The notes under the pieces were generated by a model. It was not told the origin of the DNA, ran no database searches, and saw only the letters and a program-made list of their open reading frames with translations. From Chloracidobacterium sp. (GTDB taxonomy: Bacteria; Acidobacteriota; Blastocatellia; Pyrinomonadales; Pyrinomonadaceae): a stretch of DNA of 64,000 nt. The stretch covers positions 558,001-622,000 of the forward strand of contig JADJWM010000017.1 in the NCBI GenBank assembly GCA_016716365.1, written 5' to 3'. A program made the position numbers and the translations under genes. This document shows positions 17,355 through 26,212 of the stretch, piece by piece (positions within the stretch are counted from its first letter, which is position 1; every line of letters begins with the position of its first letter).

Positions 17355-18308
17355 ATGAGGATTGCCGTCTCAACATGTTTTATTGTGCTCGCGATCGCGA
17401 CCGTTGCCTTCGGGCAGGAGGCGATCGAGCCCCGACTTGTTACGCCGAGCGCGACAGATAAGTCGATCGACACGTTCGACACGCCGCATAGGATTTACCT
17501 GAATACAAAAGCCAAGCCACGAAAGCAGCTTGTAGTTTTCCTGCCGGGTACCGGAGGCGACGGTCGCGGTGGCCGCCTGGTAAGCCAGACCGCGGCGGAC
17601 CTCGGTTACCACGCCGTCTCGCTCAGTTATCCAAGTTCGATCCCGGCGGCGATCTGCCAACGAGAGAACGATGCCGATTGCTTCGAAAAGTTTCGGATGG
17701 AAATAATCACGGGCGAAGATCGCTCGAAACTTATCAGCGTGAACCGGGCTAACAGCATCGAGAACCGGCTGCAGAAATTGGTTATCCACTTGAACGATAG
17801 ACACCCGAAGGAAGGATGGGACAGTTTTCTCTCCGGAAAAAAGGAGCTGCTGTGGGACAGGATCGTGCTCACGGGCCAGTCACAGGGCGGGGGCCACGCG
17901 CCGCTTATGGCGAAGTATCGCAAGGTGGCGAGGGTGATCATGTACAGTTCGCCAAAGGACTACGACGTACGAAATAGCCGTCCTGCCGCGTGGTACAGCG
18001 ATGGTAAAACGCCGATAGACCGCTTTTTCTCGTTCAACCACGTTCAAGACAAGCAGGGCTGCGACTATGCGCAGCAGCTTGAGGTACTTCGGGTAATGGG
18101 CTCGTACAAATTCGGCGAACCGGTCGATGTCGATAGGTCTGCACCGCCCTACAGGAACAGCCGCATTCTGGTTACGAACCATCCGGGAACGGAAATAACC
18201 TCGGCCGAGGCCCACACGATGATCATGGGTGATGCCAGAACGCCGAAGGGGGTTGACGGTGAACCGGTGTTCAAACCTGTCTGGATCTACATGTTTACGA
18301 AGGAATAG
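17355..18308 (+). CDS. Secreted alpha/beta hydrolase (BPSS1187-like)
   Basis: Encodes 317 aa. The signal peptide is MRIAVSTCFIVLAIATVAFG. The core has an oxyanion-hole-like FLPGTGGDG near residue 62 and the nucleophile elbow GQSQGG near 178, with a late His in AEAHTMI. This resembles the BPSS1187 hydrolase family of secreted esterase-like proteins. There are few Cys; the pair in ICQRENDADC may form a disulphide. It sits 22 bp after the amidohydrolase, and the next gene starts 3 bp after its stop. The substrate is not identifiable. Confidence 0.78.
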   Translation: MRIAVSTCFIVLAIATVAFGQEAIEPRLVTPSATDKSIDTFDTPHRIYLNTKAKPRKQLVVFLPGTGGDGRGGRLVSQTAADLGYHAVSLSYPSSIPAAICQRENDADCFEKFRMEIITGEDRSKLISVNRANSIENRLQKLVIHLNDRHPKEGWDSFLSGKKELLWDRIVLTGQSQGGGHAPLMAKYRKVARVIMYSSPKDYDVRNSRPAAWYSDGKTPIDRFFSFNHVQDKQGCDYAQQLEVLRVMGSYKFGEPVDVDRSAPPYRNSRILVTNHPGTEITSAEAHTMIMGDARTPKGVDGEPVFKPVWIYMFTKE

Positions 18309-18311
18309 ATA

Positions 18312-19610
18312 GTGACGACGGACTTGGTCAGAAGAGCGATCCCCTTGCTCGCCATACTGCTGGTGTCGGCCTTTCAAGTGTCGCTGCAGACTGGTGCGGG
18401 CGACAGGGTGAACGTTGCAGGTATGGCGCTTATCCCGGGCGCTACGTTTGAAATGGGACAGGATGCGGGTGAGATACCAAAGCTGATGAAAAAGTTCGGG
18501 GTCAGTCGGGCGGAACTTTTTCAGGAGGAGACCCCAAGGCATCGCGTGACGATCGGCTCATTCTATATCGACCGAACAGAAGTTACGAACGCCCAGTTCA
18601 AGAGCTTTGTCGACAAGAATGCAGCGTGGCAGAAGGATAAGGTCGCGACCTCATTCCACAACGGCAAATACCTTCAACATTGGAATGGAAATGAATATCC
18701 GGCCGGCACGGGCGATCGTCCAGTGAACTTCGTTACCTGGCAAGCCGCCGCCGCGTACTGCTCGTCACTTGGAAAGCGTCTGCCGAGAGAGGCCGAATGG
18801 GAATATGCGGCACGCGGCGGGCTCGAAGGCAAGGCGTTTCCATGGGGTGACGAGATGCCCGACAAGACGAGAGCCAACTATGGCGCAAGCGAGATCGAGG
18901 GGCCGACCAGAGTTGGGAGCTATTTGGCGAACGGCTATGGGCTGCACGACATGGCGGGGAACGTTTGGGAATTCCTTGCCGACGAATGGCAAAAATATCC
19001 GCTCGATTCCGGGACCGATCCGACCAGCCTTTTCAAGGACCGCTCGTTTCTTGCAGTGAAAACGCGGCGGGCATTGCGCGGGGGCAGCTTCGACGGCGGC
19101 GCCGTTAATCTTAGAGTCACCTATCGCGACAGTCACATGCCCGATAATGCGGTCGAGCATGTTGGATTCCGGTGCGCGATGACGAGCCCGCAGCAGTCGG
19201 AGGCGGTGAACGAATTACTCAGGATCCACTATGCCGACCGGGCTTCGCATTTTGGCCGGGACGCGGCCTCATTGGTCGCGAGATTCTCGGATGATCACAC
19301 GAACATCTCAGACGGCCGGGTGAGTCAGCCACGGCATGAGGTTTTCCGCAGGCAAATGCAGGCGTATTTTGACGCGTCGACATTCCTTGAATGGGACGAC
19401 ATCGCCCCGCCGGTCATACACATCTCTGACGACGCTTCGATGGCTCATGTGATCGTGCAGAAGAAGGTGAGGCTGCGGGCCAGGAACGCGGCCGGCGTTG
19501 AGGAAGAACGAGCCGATGTTTTCGCCTGGCTTTCGACGTATCGAAAGATCGGCGGACAGTGGAAACTTACAACGATCACGTCGACCAACACACCGGAGGA
19601 CGACAAGTGA
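18312..19610 (+). CDS. SUMF1/FGE-like exported protein with C-terminal NTF2-like domain
   Basis: Encodes 432 aa from a GTG start. A hydrophobic signal (about 9-26) leads into a formylglycine-generating-enzyme-like domain (about 33-295): GMALIPGATFEMG, EVTNAQFKSFV, PVNFVTWQAAAAYCSSLGKRLPREAEWEYAARGG, HDMAGNVWEF and RALRGGSFDGG. Active FGEs carry catalytic Cys right after GGS; here the sequence is GGSFDGG, so sulfatase activation is unlikely. The C-terminus (about 300-432) resembles an NTF2/DUF4440 domain (EAVNELLRIHYADR to GGQWKLTTITST). The stop overlaps the next start (GTGA, 19607-19610). No sulfatase is nearby. Confidence 0.85.
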   Translation: MTTDLVRRAIPLLAILLVSAFQVSLQTGAGDRVNVAGMALIPGATFEMGQDAGEIPKLMKKFGVSRAELFQEETPRHRVTIGSFYIDRTEVTNAQFKSFVDKNAAWQKDKVATSFHNGKYLQHWNGNEYPAGTGDRPVNFVTWQAAAAYCSSLGKRLPREAEWEYAARGGLEGKAFPWGDEMPDKTRANYGASEIEGPTRVGSYLANGYGLHDMAGNVWEFLADEWQKYPLDSGTDPTSLFKDRSFLAVKTRRALRGGSFDGGAVNLRVTYRDSHMPDNAVEHVGFRCAMTSPQQSEAVNELLRIHYADRASHFGRDAASLVARFSDDHTNISDGRVSQPRHEVFRRQMQAYFDASTFLEWDDIAPPVIHISDDASMAHVIVQKKVRLRARNAAGVEEERADVFAWLSTYRKIGGQWKLTTITSTNTPEDDK

Positions 19611-21277
19611 TCAGATCGATCCTTTGCATCATCGTCCTGGGCACTGTGTTGGCGATCGATGCCGCCGGGCAGCATGATCATGGTTCGCGATCGTACGGGG
19701 CTGCAACCAACTTCAAGGATCTTTCCGCTCCGCCGCTGATGAAGAACATAGGGACGGCGACGATCAAGATAACCACGAAAGATCCGCGGGCCCAGCTGTT
19801 TTTCGATCAGGGATTGAATCTGCTCCATTCATTCTGGGACATGGAAGCCTATCGCGCGTTTCGGGAGGCGTCGCGGATCGATCCCAACGCCCCGATGGCG
19901 TGGTGGGGCATCTACAACTCGCTGGCCCAAAATCCGCAAGAGATGGCGGACGAGCGGGCGGCGGCCTTGAAAAAGGCGGTCGAATTGCTGCCGACGGCAA
20001 GCGACCGCGAGCAGTATTACATCCGCTCGATCCAGCTTCTCGCGGAACCGGGCAAAGGACGATCGGCCTGGATTTCAGAACTCGAAGCCCTGATCAGCAA
20101 GTATCCGGACGAGGTCGAAGCCCAACTGCTACTCGCCAACTCGCTTGCATCAGCACCATCAAGTTACCTTCCGGACGGACGTCCGCGTGACGGGAAAATG
20201 TATGGGCGGGCGATCCTGCAGAACCTCCTGAGGACACACCCCGAGCATGCCGCGGTCCATCACTATTGGATCCATGCCGCCGAGAATGGGCCGCGTGCGG
20301 TCGAGGCATTGGCAAGCGCCGAGAAGCTCGAGAAGATGGCACTGAATTCCGGGCATATGTTACATATGCCTGGCCATATATATTATCGGCTGGGAATGTA
20401 TGACCGAGCTCGCACCGCGTTTATCGCTTCGCTCGATCTCGATCTCCGGTACATGCAGGAGAACAAGATCCATCCGATCAACAACTGGAATTACACACAC
20501 AATCTGGACTATCTGGTCGCGAACAGTGCCGAGCAGGGCCGGTTCAAAGAAGCCGAAAAATACGCAAAGATGCTCGCCGAGATCCCCTCGGACGATTCGC
20601 GGATCAGGTCCACTGGTCTCGGCTATATGTTGTACGGCGGAGACACCGCTTTGGTGAGGCTGCGGATGCGGTTCGGGATGTGGGATTCGGCGATAAAAGA
20701 GATCGAGAAAGCCGCTGCCGGCGATTCGCTATCGGCCAAATACAAAGCCGCGATGCTTGCATATCTCAGAGGCATGAGCGCGGTCGAGAAGAATGCTGTT
20801 GCGGCGGCCGCGATCAACCGCGAGGCCCTGCAAAAACTGAGCGACGAAATGGCGGCTTCGCGCGGATCAAACGCTTCGGACTGGTATTTCGGCCACGCCA
20901 CGCGTGTGGCCGCCGTCCATGTCCTTGATCTGACCGGATCGATCGCGAGTATCAGGGGCGATCACGATGAGGCTGTAAAGCTATTGACCGAAGCATCGAT
21001 CCGCGAGCGAGACCTCGGCTATTGGGAGCCTCCGCACTACACCCGTCCGGTGCTGGAGAGTCTAGGGCACGCGCTGATCCGCGCAAAACGGTATGACGAG
21101 GCAGCCGCAGCTTTTGAGGAAATACTCCACCTCAGGCCCAGAAGCGGATTCGCTTTCCGTGGACTGGTCGAGGTGCACAAACTCTCCGGAAACGTAAAGG
21201 CGTTGGCCGAGGCAAGGAAGAACCTGGTATCCGCTTGGAAAGAGGCGGACCAGGAAGTTGCGGGGAGTCTGGAATGA
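19607..21277 (+). CDS. Secreted TPR-repeat protein
   Basis: The GTG at 19607 overlaps the previous stop and has GGAGGA (19595-19600) at 6-bp spacing, so it is preferred over the upstream ATG at 19559. The product is 556 aa. A signal peptide VIRSILCIIVLGTVLAIDAAGQ is followed by the His-containing HDHGSRSYG. Multiple TPR-like helix pairs follow (RAQLFFDQGLNLLHSFWDMEAYRAFREASRIDPNAPMAWWG; RYDEAAAAFEEILHLRPRSG). This family of long exported TPR proteins is common in Acidobacteriota and Bacteroidota; a scaffold role is inferred. It is translationally coupled to both neighbours. Confidence 0.85.
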   Translation: MIRSILCIIVLGTVLAIDAAGQHDHGSRSYGAATNFKDLSAPPLMKNIGTATIKITTKDPRAQLFFDQGLNLLHSFWDMEAYRAFREASRIDPNAPMAWWGIYNSLAQNPQEMADERAAALKKAVELLPTASDREQYYIRSIQLLAEPGKGRSAWISELEALISKYPDEVEAQLLLANSLASAPSSYLPDGRPRDGKMYGRAILQNLLRTHPEHAAVHHYWIHAAENGPRAVEALASAEKLEKMALNSGHMLHMPGHIYYRLGMYDRARTAFIASLDLDLRYMQENKIHPINNWNYTHNLDYLVANSAEQGRFKEAEKYAKMLAEIPSDDSRIRSTGLGYMLYGGDTALVRLRMRFGMWDSAIKEIEKAAAGDSLSAKYKAAMLAYLRGMSAVEKNAVAAAAINREALQKLSDEMAASRGSNASDWYFGHATRVAAVHVLDLTGSIASIRGDHDEAVKLLTEASIRERDLGYWEPPHYTRPVLESLGHALIRAKRYDEAAAAFEEILHLRPRSGFAFRGLVEVHKLSGNVKALAEARKNLVSAWKEADQEVAGSLE

Positions 21278-22365
21278 TGATGCTGTCCATGCGATCGGTC
21301 ATTACTTTGTTCCTGCTGGTTGTCTGTCCACTTGGCGGGCATTCGCAGGTTAATTCGAAAGCGGCCGTTTCCGGTAGCGAGCGGATCAAAAAGATCGACG
21401 ATACGCTTTCGGCCCTTGTGGCGGACGGATTCGACGGCGTCATATTCATAAAAAGCAAAGACACCGTTTTGTTGCACAAAGCCTACGGATTTGCGGACCG
21501 GGCATCGGGCCGAACAATGAAACTCGATACCGGCTTCGATATCGGTTCGCTTGTGAAGCCGTTTACTAAGGCGGCGATCCTGAAATTGCAGGAACGGGGC
21601 AAGCTTTCGACATCCGATACACTTTCCAAATATTTCAAATCAGTTCCCGAAGACAAGGCCGTGATAACGATTGACCAGATCATAAGGCACACGGCCGGCC
21701 TTCCGGACTCCTTTGGGTCCGATTACGCCGTGATGACCGCGGACGAATTGTTGGCAAAGGTCCTGGCGGCATCATTGGTAAGCAAACCCGGAGAGAAGCG
21801 AAACTACTCGAACTCAGGCTACAGCCTACTGGCGATGATCATTGAGAAAAGGAGCGGGAAACCGTACGAAGAGTTCGTCCGTAAAGAGATATTTGAGCCC
21901 GCGGGCGTGCGACGGATCGGATATTCATTGGCCGGCTGGAGAAAGGCCGATCTTGCCGTCGGATCTTTCGATGGAAAACCGTGGGGAACGCCGCTCGATA
22001 AAACGTGGGCCAAGGACGGGCCTTATTGGAACTTGCGAGGGAACGGCGGGATGCTTGCAACGGCTGAAGAGACCTCGCGGTGGTTCGAAGCAGTTCTCGA
22101 CGGAAAAGTTCTCGGCCCTGCGGCCCTAAAGGAGTTTCTCGACAGCAGCTCCGGAATCTCACAGACGCTCGGGCTTCGGGTAGTCGGTGTTGTCGGCGGC
22201 AACAACGTCTTTAATTCGTTGCAGTACAGTGTGATCGAGCCCGATTTCCATTTCCAATTAGCTTCCAGCAATTCGAAACAGGCGGCCGAGGACGTCTGGC
22301 TGAAGTTTCGCGATGAGCTTTTCGCACTCGCGAAAGAGAGTAGTCCGGCGGTCAAAAACAAATAA
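21274..22365 (+). CDS. Secreted serine hydrolase, beta-lactamase fold (degenerate third motif)
   Basis: The start at 21274 gives an ATGA overlap with the TPR gene and a GGGAG site upstream. The product is 363 aa. The signal peptide runs MMMLSMRSVITLFLLVVCPLGGHS. Motifs are SLVK (in FDIGSLVKPFTK) and YSN (RNYSNSGYSLLAMI). The usual HxG near the C-terminus is not seen; the corresponding region reads GLRVVGVVGGNN, so the third motif has lost His. It lacks the extra C-terminal beta domain of its paralogues. It could be an esterase or peptidase, or partly inactive. Confidence 0.83.
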   Translation: MMMLSMRSVITLFLLVVCPLGGHSQVNSKAAVSGSERIKKIDDTLSALVADGFDGVIFIKSKDTVLLHKAYGFADRASGRTMKLDTGFDIGSLVKPFTKAAILKLQERGKLSTSDTLSKYFKSVPEDKAVITIDQIIRHTAGLPDSFGSDYAVMTADELLAKVLAASLVSKPGEKRNYSNSGYSLLAMIIEKRSGKPYEEFVRKEIFEPAGVRRIGYSLAGWRKADLAVGSFDGKPWGTPLDKTWAKDGPYWNLRGNGGMLATAEETSRWFEAVLDGKVLGPAALKEFLDSSSGISQTLGLRVVGVVGGNNVFNSLQYSVIEPDFHFQLASSNSKQAAEDVWLKFRDELFALAKESSPAVKNK

Positions 22366-22366
22366 T

Positions 22367-23785
22367 ATGAGAATAGTTTCAGCTTTCTTTCTATCGATCT
22401 TATTGGCCGTGTGGGGCCATGCCCAAACGACGGCGTTCGTCGGTGTGAACGTCATACCGATGGACCGTGAAAGGGTCCTGGAGAATCAGACGGTCGTTAT
22501 CAAGAACGGCGTTATCGCTGAGATCGGCGAAGCGGGCAAGGTAAAGGTGCCCAAAGATGCGGCGGTGGTCGACGGAAAAGGCAAATACCTGATGCCGGGT
22601 CTCGTCGACATGCACACGCACTTGCTATCGGATTCGGACGAGTTTCCCGATTCCATCGCACCGGACGAACTCCGAATAATGGTGGCCAACGGCGTGACGA
22701 CCGTGCGGTTCATGATCGGTACTCCGGAGTTGCTCAAGTATCGAGCGCAATCGGCGGCGGGCGAGATCGTGGCGCCGACGATCTGGGTGGCGTCACCTCA
22801 CCTTACGGGCCGTGAGCAGGGGAACAACTTCGTTGTGAAGACGCCGGATGAGGCTCGCGAGGCAGTCCGCAAGTCTAAGGCCGCTGGGTACGATTTCATC
22901 AAGATCACAACTTTCGTTCCATCGCTCGTTTATGAATCGGCGATCGAAGAAGCGAGGAGGGTCGGCATTCGCGTTGTCGGCCATGCCGACCGCGAGTACG
23001 TCACGGCCCCGCGTGCATGGAAGGCCAAGCAGCAGATCGAGCATCTCGACGGCTACATGGAGCAGATACTCCGGGACGATTCGCCCATGAAGGGTTCGGT
23101 GTCGGACCTATACATGGGCAATCCAAAGAACTGGGAAAGCATCGATTTCATCGACGAAGCTAAGATCCCGATAGTCGCGAAAAAGTCAGTGGAGGCAAAT
23201 CCCTTCTCAAATCCGACACAGCACTTTTTCAAGAACACTTTCGCACTTCCCCGGAGCGAAGAATCGATCCGCGCGCAGCCGGATTTCCGATTCTATCCAA
23301 AGAAAGTCCAGGACCAGTGGCTCGGCTGGTACAAACGGGCAGCGGTTATTAACCAGGTATCGGCGGAGCGCAAGATGAAATGGATCGATGCCCGCAATAA
23401 GCTGATCAAAGCGATCCACGACAACGGCGGCAAACTTATGACCGGCTCCGACACTCCGGAGTTTCTGTGGCTCTACGGTTTTGCCATGCATCACGAGATT
23501 AAGGCGCTTCGCGACGCAGGCATCGGCAATTACGCTGCCCTGGCCGCGGCGACGCGCAACCCTCAGGAATTTCTAGGGATGCTGGACAAGGTCGGAACGG
23601 TCGAGAAAGGTAAGCGAGCCGATCTGATACTGCTTAATTCAAACCCGCTTGACGATGTAACAGCGACTTATGACCGCGCCGGTGTAATGCTTAAGGGCAA
23701 ATGGTACCCACAGGCTGAGTTGAACGGATGGTTGGACGAGATCGCTCCGAAGATCGCCGGATCTCAGGTGGAACACAAACAATAA
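22367..23785 (+). CDS. Secreted amidohydrolase (imidazolonepropionase/prolidase-like)
   Basis: Encodes 472 aa from ATG 22367, one base after the previous stop. The signal peptide is MRIVSAFFLSILLAVWGHAQ. A composite amidohydrolase fold follows: N-terminal beta sandwich (TAFVGVNVIPMDRERVLENQTVVIKNG), metal site HTH at 83-85 in PGLVDMHTHL, FIKITTF with the bridging-Lys region, GHADRE, and a C-terminal Asp in LMTGSDTPEF. EKGKRADLILLNSNPLDD closes the sandwich. Relatives hydrolyse cyclic amides or Xaa-Pro and arginine dipeptides. The tight spacing suggests co-translation with the serine hydrolase and the MBL lipoprotein. Confidence 0.87.
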   Translation: MRIVSAFFLSILLAVWGHAQTTAFVGVNVIPMDRERVLENQTVVIKNGVIAEIGEAGKVKVPKDAAVVDGKGKYLMPGLVDMHTHLLSDSDEFPDSIAPDELRIMVANGVTTVRFMIGTPELLKYRAQSAAGEIVAPTIWVASPHLTGREQGNNFVVKTPDEAREAVRKSKAAGYDFIKITTFVPSLVYESAIEEARRVGIRVVGHADREYVTAPRAWKAKQQIEHLDGYMEQILRDDSPMKGSVSDLYMGNPKNWESIDFIDEAKIPIVAKKSVEANPFSNPTQHFFKNTFALPRSEESIRAQPDFRFYPKKVQDQWLGWYKRAAVINQVSAERKMKWIDARNKLIKAIHDNGGKLMTGSDTPEFLWLYGFAMHHEIKALRDAGIGNYAALAAATRNPQEFLGMLDKVGTVEKGKRADLILLNSNPLDDVTATYDRAGVMLKGKWYPQAELNGWLDEIAPKIAGSQVEHKQ

Positions 23786-23786
23786 T

Positions 23787-24665
23787 ATGCTCAGAAGACT
23801 GCAGTTTGTGGGTGTGATCCTGGCGGCGAGTGTCACTGCAGGATTACTTGCGCTTGGGTGCCGGACGGTCGAACCCGCCTCGTTTATAGCAACAGGCGAT
23901 ATGAATGAGGAACTCCCTCAGGGCAAATCCGTCGAGGTCCGGTATATCGCAAACGAAGGTGTTTTGATCTCATCTCGCGACAAGCGCGTGCTGATCGACG
24001 GCCTTCATCGAAAATACGACGATGCCTACGCATACCTTCCGGACGATGAGCGCGAGAAGATCGAGGCAGCTAAACCGCCATTTGAAAACATCGATCTGAT
24101 CCTTGTATCGCATTATCATGGCGATCATTTTCATCCTGAGTCGGTCGGCCGATATCTTCAGAGCAGTCCGAAGTCGCTCCTGGCAACGTCGGAACAGGTG
24201 GTAGCGGAGGTCGCCGCCAAGTTTAGCTCTTATGCGACGATCAAGGGCCGGATCGCGCCTGTCACTTATTCCTTCAAGGAGCGGATCACCAGAAATGTCG
24301 GCGGTATCGATGTCGAATTCCTCAGTGTCGGCCACGGCACGGGACGTTTTGCCGCGATCCAAAATCTCGCCCACGTCTTTACCCTTGGCGGGAAGAAGTT
24401 CCTGCATGTGGGTGACGCTGAAATGTCGGTGCCACTATTTGATCATTACGACCTCGACAAGCAGGGGATCGACGTTGCGTTCATGCCCGCCTGGTTCCTT
24501 ACAAATGCCGAAGGCCGAACGATTATCCGAGAGCACATTAAGCCGAAACATATCATCGCCGTACATGTCGGGCCGACCGAGGCCGCGTCCCTGGAACAAC
24601 AGATCAAGGACGAGTTCCCGGACGCCGACGTGTTCGGAACGATGCTTGAAAAAAGGGTCCTATGA
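23787..24665 (+). CDS. MBL-fold metallo-hydrolase lipoprotein
   Basis: Encodes 292 aa. The N-terminus MLRRLQFVGVILAASVTAGLLALGC ends in a lipobox-like LALGC, so it is probably a lipoprotein acylated on Cys25. The MBL fold has SHYHGDHFHPES (HxHxDH), a later FLSVGHGTG and LHVGDAEMS (Asp), then IIAVHVGP. It resembles UlaG/YtnP-like MBLs with a simplified fold. It starts one base after the amidohydrolase stop and overlaps the next gene by ATGA. Confidence 0.86.
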   Translation: MLRRLQFVGVILAASVTAGLLALGCRTVEPASFIATGDMNEELPQGKSVEVRYIANEGVLISSRDKRVLIDGLHRKYDDAYAYLPDDEREKIEAAKPPFENIDLILVSHYHGDHFHPESVGRYLQSSPKSLLATSEQVVAEVAAKFSSYATIKGRIAPVTYSFKERITRNVGGIDVEFLSVGHGTGRFAAIQNLAHVFTLGGKKFLHVGDAEMSVPLFDHYDLDKQGIDVAFMPAWFLTNAEGRTIIREHIKPKHIIAVHVGPTEAASLEQQIKDEFPDADVFGTMLEKRVL

Positions 24666-25678
24666 ACTTTCGAAGTAAGATAGCGGGAATATTTACGACA
24701 CTTTTGATTGCAGGTTCTTGGATCGCCGGCATCGCGAATGCTCAACAGGCCCAGGAGGTCGGTTGGAAGAATGGAGATGTATCACTCACGGGCTCCCTTT
24801 ATCTGCCTGAAGGCAACGGCCCGTTCGCGGCCGTTATAATTCTGCACGGTTCCGGGACGCTTCCGCGCACCGACAAGCTATATCGAGAACACGCTGAGAG
24901 GTTGACCAAGAGCGGGATCGCGGTGCTTCTTTACGATAAGCGAGGGGTTGGGTCGTCAACGGGAGATTGGAGAACGGCGGACCTCAACGATCTTGCGGCC
25001 GACGCTGAACAAGGGGTTAAGTTTCTCCGCGGACACAAACAGATCGATGCGAAACGCATCGGATTGCTGGGCATCAGCCAAGGCGGATGGGTATCGGTCA
25101 TTGTCGCCTCTCGAGTGCGGGACCTCGCCTTTATCGTGTGGCTTTCGGGCACGCCGCTCACGCCGGCCGAGCAGGGACACTTTGTTCTGCAGGATGCTCT
25201 TCGTCGAAAGAACCATGATGATGCCGCGATCGCGAAGGCGACGGAACTTGATCGTTTGATCACGAACGTGTACCGGACCGACAGCGGCTGGGATGATGCG
25301 GCGAAGCGGCTCGAGCCATTTAAGGGTGAACAATGGTTCAAGGATGCTTCTTTGGGTCTTCAGGCCCGCGATTCGTGGAATTGGCAATGGTATCGACGCT
25401 TCATGGACTACGATCCGATCCCTGAGCTGAGGAAGATCTCGATCCCACTACTTGCCGTTTACGGGGAGCAGGATCAGATAGTACCGGTAAAACGAAGCAT
25501 TTCAATATTGGATGAGCTTAGAGTCGCGTTTAGGCGCGACATAACAACGGTCTTACTTCCCGGCCTGGGCCATGATCTATCGATCCGCCGCGGGCCGCCG
25601 CCCGAGAAATACTGGCAGGATTTGACGGGCTGGCTGCAGCAAAAGATCCTGAAACCCGGCGCCGCCAAGGCGCCGTAA
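24662..25678 (+). CDS. Secreted alpha/beta hydrolase (dienelactone hydrolase/S9-like)
   Basis: Encodes 338 aa. The signal peptide spans about residues 1-27 (KIAGIFTTLLIAGSWIAGIANAQ). Catalytic triad candidates are Ser in GISQGG, Asp in YGEQDQIVPV and His in GLGHDLS; the oxyanion region is LHGSGTLPR. Domain length and order match the prolyl-oligopeptidase-like or acyl-esterase hydrolases found outside the cytoplasm. The start overlaps the MBL lipoprotein stop (ATGA). Substrate unknown. Confidence 0.85.
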   Translation: MNFRSKIAGIFTTLLIAGSWIAGIANAQQAQEVGWKNGDVSLTGSLYLPEGNGPFAAVIILHGSGTLPRTDKLYREHAERLTKSGIAVLLYDKRGVGSSTGDWRTADLNDLAADAEQGVKFLRGHKQIDAKRIGLLGISQGGWVSVIVASRVRDLAFIVWLSGTPLTPAEQGHFVLQDALRRKNHDDAAIAKATELDRLITNVYRTDSGWDDAAKRLEPFKGEQWFKDASLGLQARDSWNWQWYRRFMDYDPIPELRKISIPLLAVYGEQDQIVPVKRSISILDELRVAFRRDITTVLLPGLGHDLSIRRGPPPEKYWQDLTGWLQQKILKPGAAKAP

Positions 25679-25703
25679 TAAACAAACGAGGAAAAATTCG
25701 CAT

Positions 25704-26183
25704 ATGAAAAAATTCGCATTTCTGGCCTTCTTGGCCACGATCATGTCCGTTCCGACGTTCGCTCAGAAAGCAGATGACAAGGGCCTTGTACTTGGCGTCG
25801 TCCAGACATTATTCGACGAGATGGCCGCCGCCAATGCTCCCGGGATCCTTGCGACCGGCACGGCCGATAACCAGCTTGTTGCGATCCAAAAAGGCCGCGA
25901 CGGAAAGAACCGCATCTCAGCGATAAATGGTGAGCAGTTCACGAAATTCTTCACAAAACCCGGCGCGATAAAAGAAGTTATGTACGACCCGAAGGTCGTC
26001 ATCGACGGTGATTGGGCGATGGTCTGGGGACGATACGTGTTTTTTGCCGAAGGCAAGCTGTCGCACTGCGGCATTAACCAATTCAATCTAGTTCGAACGG
26101 ATGCCGGCTGGAAGATCGCCAACGGTGCATCGACGATCGACCCGAATGCCTGCAATGAAAAGGAAAAGGTGATGAAGCCCTAA
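25704..26183 (+). CDS. Exported NTF2-like protein (SnoaL/DUF4440 type)
   Basis: Encodes 159 aa. The signal peptide is MKKFAFLAFLATIMSVPTFAQ, preceded by GAGGAAAA. The body fits an NTF2-like domain: LVLGVVQTLFDEMAAANAPGILAT, then strands DPKVVIDGDWAMVWGRYVFFAEGKLSHCG and INQFNLVRTDAGWKIANGASTI. It is a second, divergent NTF2 member of the island besides 12548. Ligand or reaction unknown. Confidence 0.8.
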   Translation: MKKFAFLAFLATIMSVPTFAQKADDKGLVLGVVQTLFDEMAAANAPGILATGTADNQLVAIQKGRDGKNRISAINGEQFTKFFTKPGAIKEVMYDPKVVIDGDWAMVWGRYVFFAEGKLSHCGINQFNLVRTDAGWKIANGASTIDPNACNEKEKVMKP

Positions 26184-26212
26184 GCAAGATGATCAGATGA
26201 GGGAGTGATGTT

